In this document: positions 54,049-56,714 of the stretch, in pieces
Layout: each line of letters opens with the position of its first letter
Position numbering within the stretch: the first letter of the stretch is position 1
Source: Prevotella sp. UBA2746
GTDB taxonomy: Bacteria > Bacteroidota > Bacteroidia > Bacteroidales > Bacteroidaceae
Length of the DNA: 56,714 bases
Direction: 5' to 3'
Assembly (NCBI GenBank): GCA_002353555.1
Contig: DEJO01000010.1
Coordinates: 13,312 to 70,025, forward strand
Translations under genes and position numbers: made by a program
The notes under the pieces: model-generated
What the model was told of the DNA's origin: nothing
Seen by the model: the letters and a program-made list of their open reading frames with translations, nothing else
Databases searched by the model: none

Positions 54049-56714
54049 TATCTGAGGTTTTTGCCGTGACAATGCTTGAACTTCTTACCGCTACCGCACG
54101 GACACGGGTCGTTCGGACGCGGCATCTTGTCCTTGACGATAGGCGTGTGGTTCACCTGCTGGGCTGTTTCGCGGGTGTCCTGGCTGGCGGCAGCCTTCTG
54201 TCCTGGGTCTGTCAGGTCGTCCTTCTGCTCGTTATAGCGCTGCGAACGCTGTTCTGGAGCGGCTTCCTGTACGTTGTCCTGCTGTATCTCAGGTATCTGT
54301 CCGCGCATGAGGATGCTTGTCGTGCGGTTGTTCATCTCGTTGATCATGTTGTCCCAGAGCTTCACACTCTCCAGCTTGAAGATGAGCAGCGGGTCTTTCT
54401 GCTCGTAGCTGGCATTCTGTACGCTATGGCGCAGTTCGTCGAGCTGGCGCAGGTTTTCCTTCCAGTTGTCGTCAATGAGGTGCAACAGGATGACCTTCTC
54501 AAACTGCTTGACGACAGACTTAGCCTCTGTATCGTAGGCTTCCTTCAGGTCGCAGGGGATGTTGTAGACACGTTTGCCGTCAGAAACAGGTACGACGATG
54601 CGCTCATACATGGCACCTTGGTTCTCGTAGATCTGCTTGATGATAGGCCATGCCACCTCCCGTATCTTGTCGGTCTTGCGGTTGAACGCCTCCATTGCCA
54701 ACTGGAACGAGCGTTCGCACAGTTCCTCGCGCTTGTTGCCGATGAACTCCTGCTCGGTGAACGGACACTCCATAGCCATGATCTTCAGGAAGTCTTCCTT
54801 GCAACCTTCGTAGTCGTTGTTGTTGATGATGTATACGATGCGGTCCCAGATGGTGTTGGCAATGTCCATGCCGATACGTTCTCCCATCAGGGCGTGGCGG
54901 CGTTTCTCGTAGATGACGGTACGCTGCTTGTTCATCACGTCGTCATATTCGAGCAGACGCTTACGGATTCCGAAGTTGTTTTCTTCGACTTTCTTCTGTG
55001 CACGCTCGATACTCTTCGAGATCATGGGGCTTTCGATACGCTCACCCTCCTTGAATCCGAGACGGTCCATCACGGAGGCGATGCGCTCAGAGGCAAACAG
55101 ACGCATCAGCTTGTCCTCCAACGAGACGTAGAAGACGGAACTTCCAGGGTCACCCTGACGGCCGGCACGACCACGAAGCTGGCGGTCGACGCGGCGGCTT
55201 TCGTGACGTTCGGTGCCGATGATGGCGAGACCGCCAGCAGCCTTCACCTCGTCGGTGAGCTTGATGTCGGTACCACGACCTGCCATGTTGGTGGCAATGG
55301 TTACCGCTCCCAGTCCGTCGGTGCTGCGACCAGCCTCAGCCACGATGTCGGCTTCCTTCTGGTGCAGTTTTGCGTTCAGCACGTTGTGCGGTATCTTGCG
55401 CATGGACAGCATCTTGGACAGCATCTCTGAGATTTCGACAGACGTCGTACCGACCAGACACGGGCGTCCGCTGTTGCGCATGGTCTCAATCTCTTCGATG
55501 ACGGCACGATACTTTTCGCGTGCCGTCTTGTAGACACGGTCGTCCATATCGTTGCGGATGACGGGCTTGTTGGTTGGAATCTCGACGACGTCGAGCTTGT
55601 AGATGTCCCAGAACTCGCCAGCCTCTGTCGATGCCGTACCCGTCATACCAGCCAGTTTGTGGTACATACGGAAATAGTTCTGCAAGGTGATGGTGGCATA
55701 GGTCTGTGTGGCTGCCTCCACCTTGACGTGTTCCTTGGCTTCGACAGCCTGGTGCAGGCCGTCTGACCATCGGCGACCTTCCATGATACGTCCCGTCTGT
55801 TCGTCTACGATCTTCACCTGTCCGTCGATGACCACGTATTCGTCATCCTTGTTGAACATACAATAAGCCTTGAGCAACTGCTGTAACGTATGTACGCGTT
55901 CGCTCTGTACACCGTAGTGAGCCAGCAGCTCGTCTTTCTTGTTCAGTCGCTCTTCGTCGCTCAGCCCGGTCTCAGCCTCCAGTGCCGACAGTTCGCTGGT
56001 GATGTCGGGGAGCACAAACAGCTGGTCGTCGTTGACCTGGTTGGCGAGCCATGCGGTACCCTTGTCGGTGAGGTCGCAGGAGTTCAGTTTCTCGTCGACG
56101 ACGAAGTAGAGCGGTTCTACCGCTTTCGGCATCTCACGGTTGTTGTTCGCCATGTAGTATTCCTCGGTCTTCAGCATGCCTGCCTTGATGCCTTCCTCCG
56201 ACAAGTACTTGATGAGCGGCTTGTTCTTGGGCAGACACTTGTACGAGCGGTATAGGGCGAGGAATCCTTCTTCCTCCAGGTTTTTGTCCTCTGTTTCCTG
56301 TGCCTTGCTGATCATCTGCTTGGCATCGGCAAGGTATTTCGTGGCCAGCTGGCGCTGAACGCCGACGAGTCTCTCTACGAGAGGCTGGTATTCCTCGAAC
56401 ATCTGGTCGTCGCCTTTCGGGATAGGACCGGAGATAATCAGCGGAGTACGTGCATCGTCGATCAGCACGGAGTCCACCTCGTCGACGATGGCGAAGTTGT
56501 GCTGGCGCTGGACGAGGTCGGCAGGCGAGATGGCCATGTTGTCACGCAGGTAGTCGAAGCCGAACTCGTTGTTCGTACCGAAGGTGATGTCAGCCATGTA
56601 TGCCTTGCGGCGGGCGTCAGAGTTAGGCTGGTGCTTGTCGATACAGTCTACGCTGAGTCCGTGGAACATGTAGAGCGGTCCCATCCACTCCGAGTCGCGC
56701 TTGGCCAGATAGTC
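54048..56714 (-). CDS. secA: SecA preprotein translocase ATPase, C-terminal part (continues beyond the window)
   Basis: SecA drives protein export through SecYEG. The visible 888 residues begin DYLAKRDSEWMGPLYMFHGL and lack the N-terminus with Walker A. Present are NEFGFDYLRDNM, the AIVDEVDSVLIDDARTPLI box, ATNMAGRGTDIKL, RQLRGRAGRQGDPG and a C-terminal zinc motif (DPCPCGSGKKFKHCHGK). Total length would be over 1000 residues, normal for Bacteroidota, whose SecA is longer than that of E. coli. Confidence 0.97.
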   Translation of the reverse strand, partial: DYLAKRDSEWMGPLYMFHGLSVDCIDKHQPNSDARRKAYMADITFGTNNEFGFDYLRDNMAISPADLVQRQHNFAIVDEVDSVLIDDARTPLIISGPIPKGDDQMFEEYQPLVERLVGVQRQLATKYLADAKQMISKAQETEDKNLEEEGFLALYRSYKCLPKNKPLIKYLSEEGIKAGMLKTEEYYMANNNREMPKAVEPLYFVVDEKLNSCDLTDKGTAWLANQVNDDQLFVLPDITSELSALEAETGLSDEERLNKKDELLAHYGVQSERVHTLQQLLKAYCMFNKDDEYVVIDGQVKIVDEQTGRIMEGRRWSDGLHQAVEAKEHVKVEAATQTYATITLQNYFRMYHKLAGMTGTASTEAGEFWDIYKLDVVEIPTNKPVIRNDMDDRVYKTAREKYRAVIEEIETMRNSGRPCLVGTTSVEISEMLSKMLSMRKIPHNVLNAKLHQKEADIVAEAGRSTDGLGAVTIATNMAGRGTDIKLTDEVKAAGGLAIIGTERHESRRVDRQLRGRAGRQGDPGSSVFYVSLEDKLMRLFASERIASVMDRLGFKEGERIESPMISKSIERAQKKVEENNFGIRKRLLEYDDVMNKQRTVIYEKRRHALMGERIGMDIANTIWDRIVYIINNNDYEGCKEDFLKIMAMECPFTEQEFIGNKREELCERSFQLAMEAFNRKTDKIREVAWPIIKQIYENQGAMYERIVVPVSDGKRVYNIPCDLKEAYDTEAKSVVKQFEKVILLHLIDDNWKENLRQLDELRHSVQNASYEQKDPLLIFKLESVKLWDNMINEMNNRTTSILMRGQIPEIQQDNVQEAAPEQRSQRYNEQKDDLTDPGQKAAASQDTRETAQQVNHTPIVKDKMPRPNDPCPCGSGKKFKHCHGKNLR

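Noticed and set aside
54066..55430. 454-codon forward open frame opposite secA
   Set aside because: It is antisense to conserved SecA motifs, and its translation has no recognisable pattern.

Overview
The window looks like a chromosomal segment of a Bacteroidota species, most likely of the Prevotellaceae; the genus is inference. The support is: many promoters of the Bacteroidota type (a -33 TTTG or TTG, 19-20 bp, then -7 TAnnTTTG) with no clear Shine-Dalgarno sites; a Bacteroides-type serine palmitoyltransferase; a PPi-dependent phosphofructokinase; a PorE-like type IX secretion protein; FadL and golvesin-type secreted proteins; and short-period interspersed repeats. No rRNA, tRNA, CRISPR array, transposase or phage gene was seen.

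Layout. 1-11.3 kb: a long leftward run of closely spaced genes (rRNA methyltransferase start, porE-like, topB, acyltransferase, WxcM-like isomerase, purT, a small HTH protein, rfbB, a phosphodiesterase, a cytidylate kinase-like protein, a MATE pump). 11.3-16 kb: xseA-xseB, an outer-membrane protein facing them, ilvE-trmN6. 16-23 kb: lipid kinase divergent from serine palmitoyltransferase, prs with a ThiE-like gene, nspC, a patatin phospholipase, an SDR. 23-30 kb: PP2C-like and YgiQ radical SAM genes, then a golvesin/amidase protein, an acyltransferase and a small protein. 30-37.4 kb: pfp, a GH25 lysozyme, a PIN toxin-antitoxin pair, a 22-bp repeat array, prmA, two secreted/outer-membrane proteins. 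37.4-52.5 kb: an AT-richer accessory region. 52.5-56.7 kb: an ADP-ribosylglycohydrolase, an ABC ATPase and the 3' part of secA.

The accessory region is the most interesting part. It holds a secreted TPR-CHAT protease-like protein (39.4-42.8 kb) facing an operon for a secreted caspase-like protein, an ECF sigma factor and a membrane-anchored anti-sigma-like protein. A 48-residue gene duplicating the N-terminus of that anti-sigma-like protein lies further down the same strand. Divergent from the caspase operon is a five-gene operon around a DUF4407 membrane coiled-coil protein. From 48.6 to 51.8 kb three promoters carry the same palindrome (CCACAAGnCTTGTGG) a fixed distance upstream of the -33 box. 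A fourth, degenerate copy lies at 37.7 kb. Two of the four promoters precede paralogous 69-residue proteins of unknown function, which suggests a small regulon.

A second theme is short repeats that enter genes. A 9-bp repeat lies inside xseA, nine 7-bp units (63 bp, in frame) inside nspC, and a G/C hairpin element inside trmN6. Relatives of all three lie between genes elsewhere in the window.

Gene-free stretches over 300 bp: 13740-14074 holds a 76-bp tandem duplication and two promoters; 33469-33881 holds a forward promoter and seven 22-bp repeats; 37406-37905 holds a probable small RNA and a palindrome promoter; 43019-43413 holds the 48-residue gene and a promoter; 51348-51796 holds hairpins, small repeats and a palindrome promoter.
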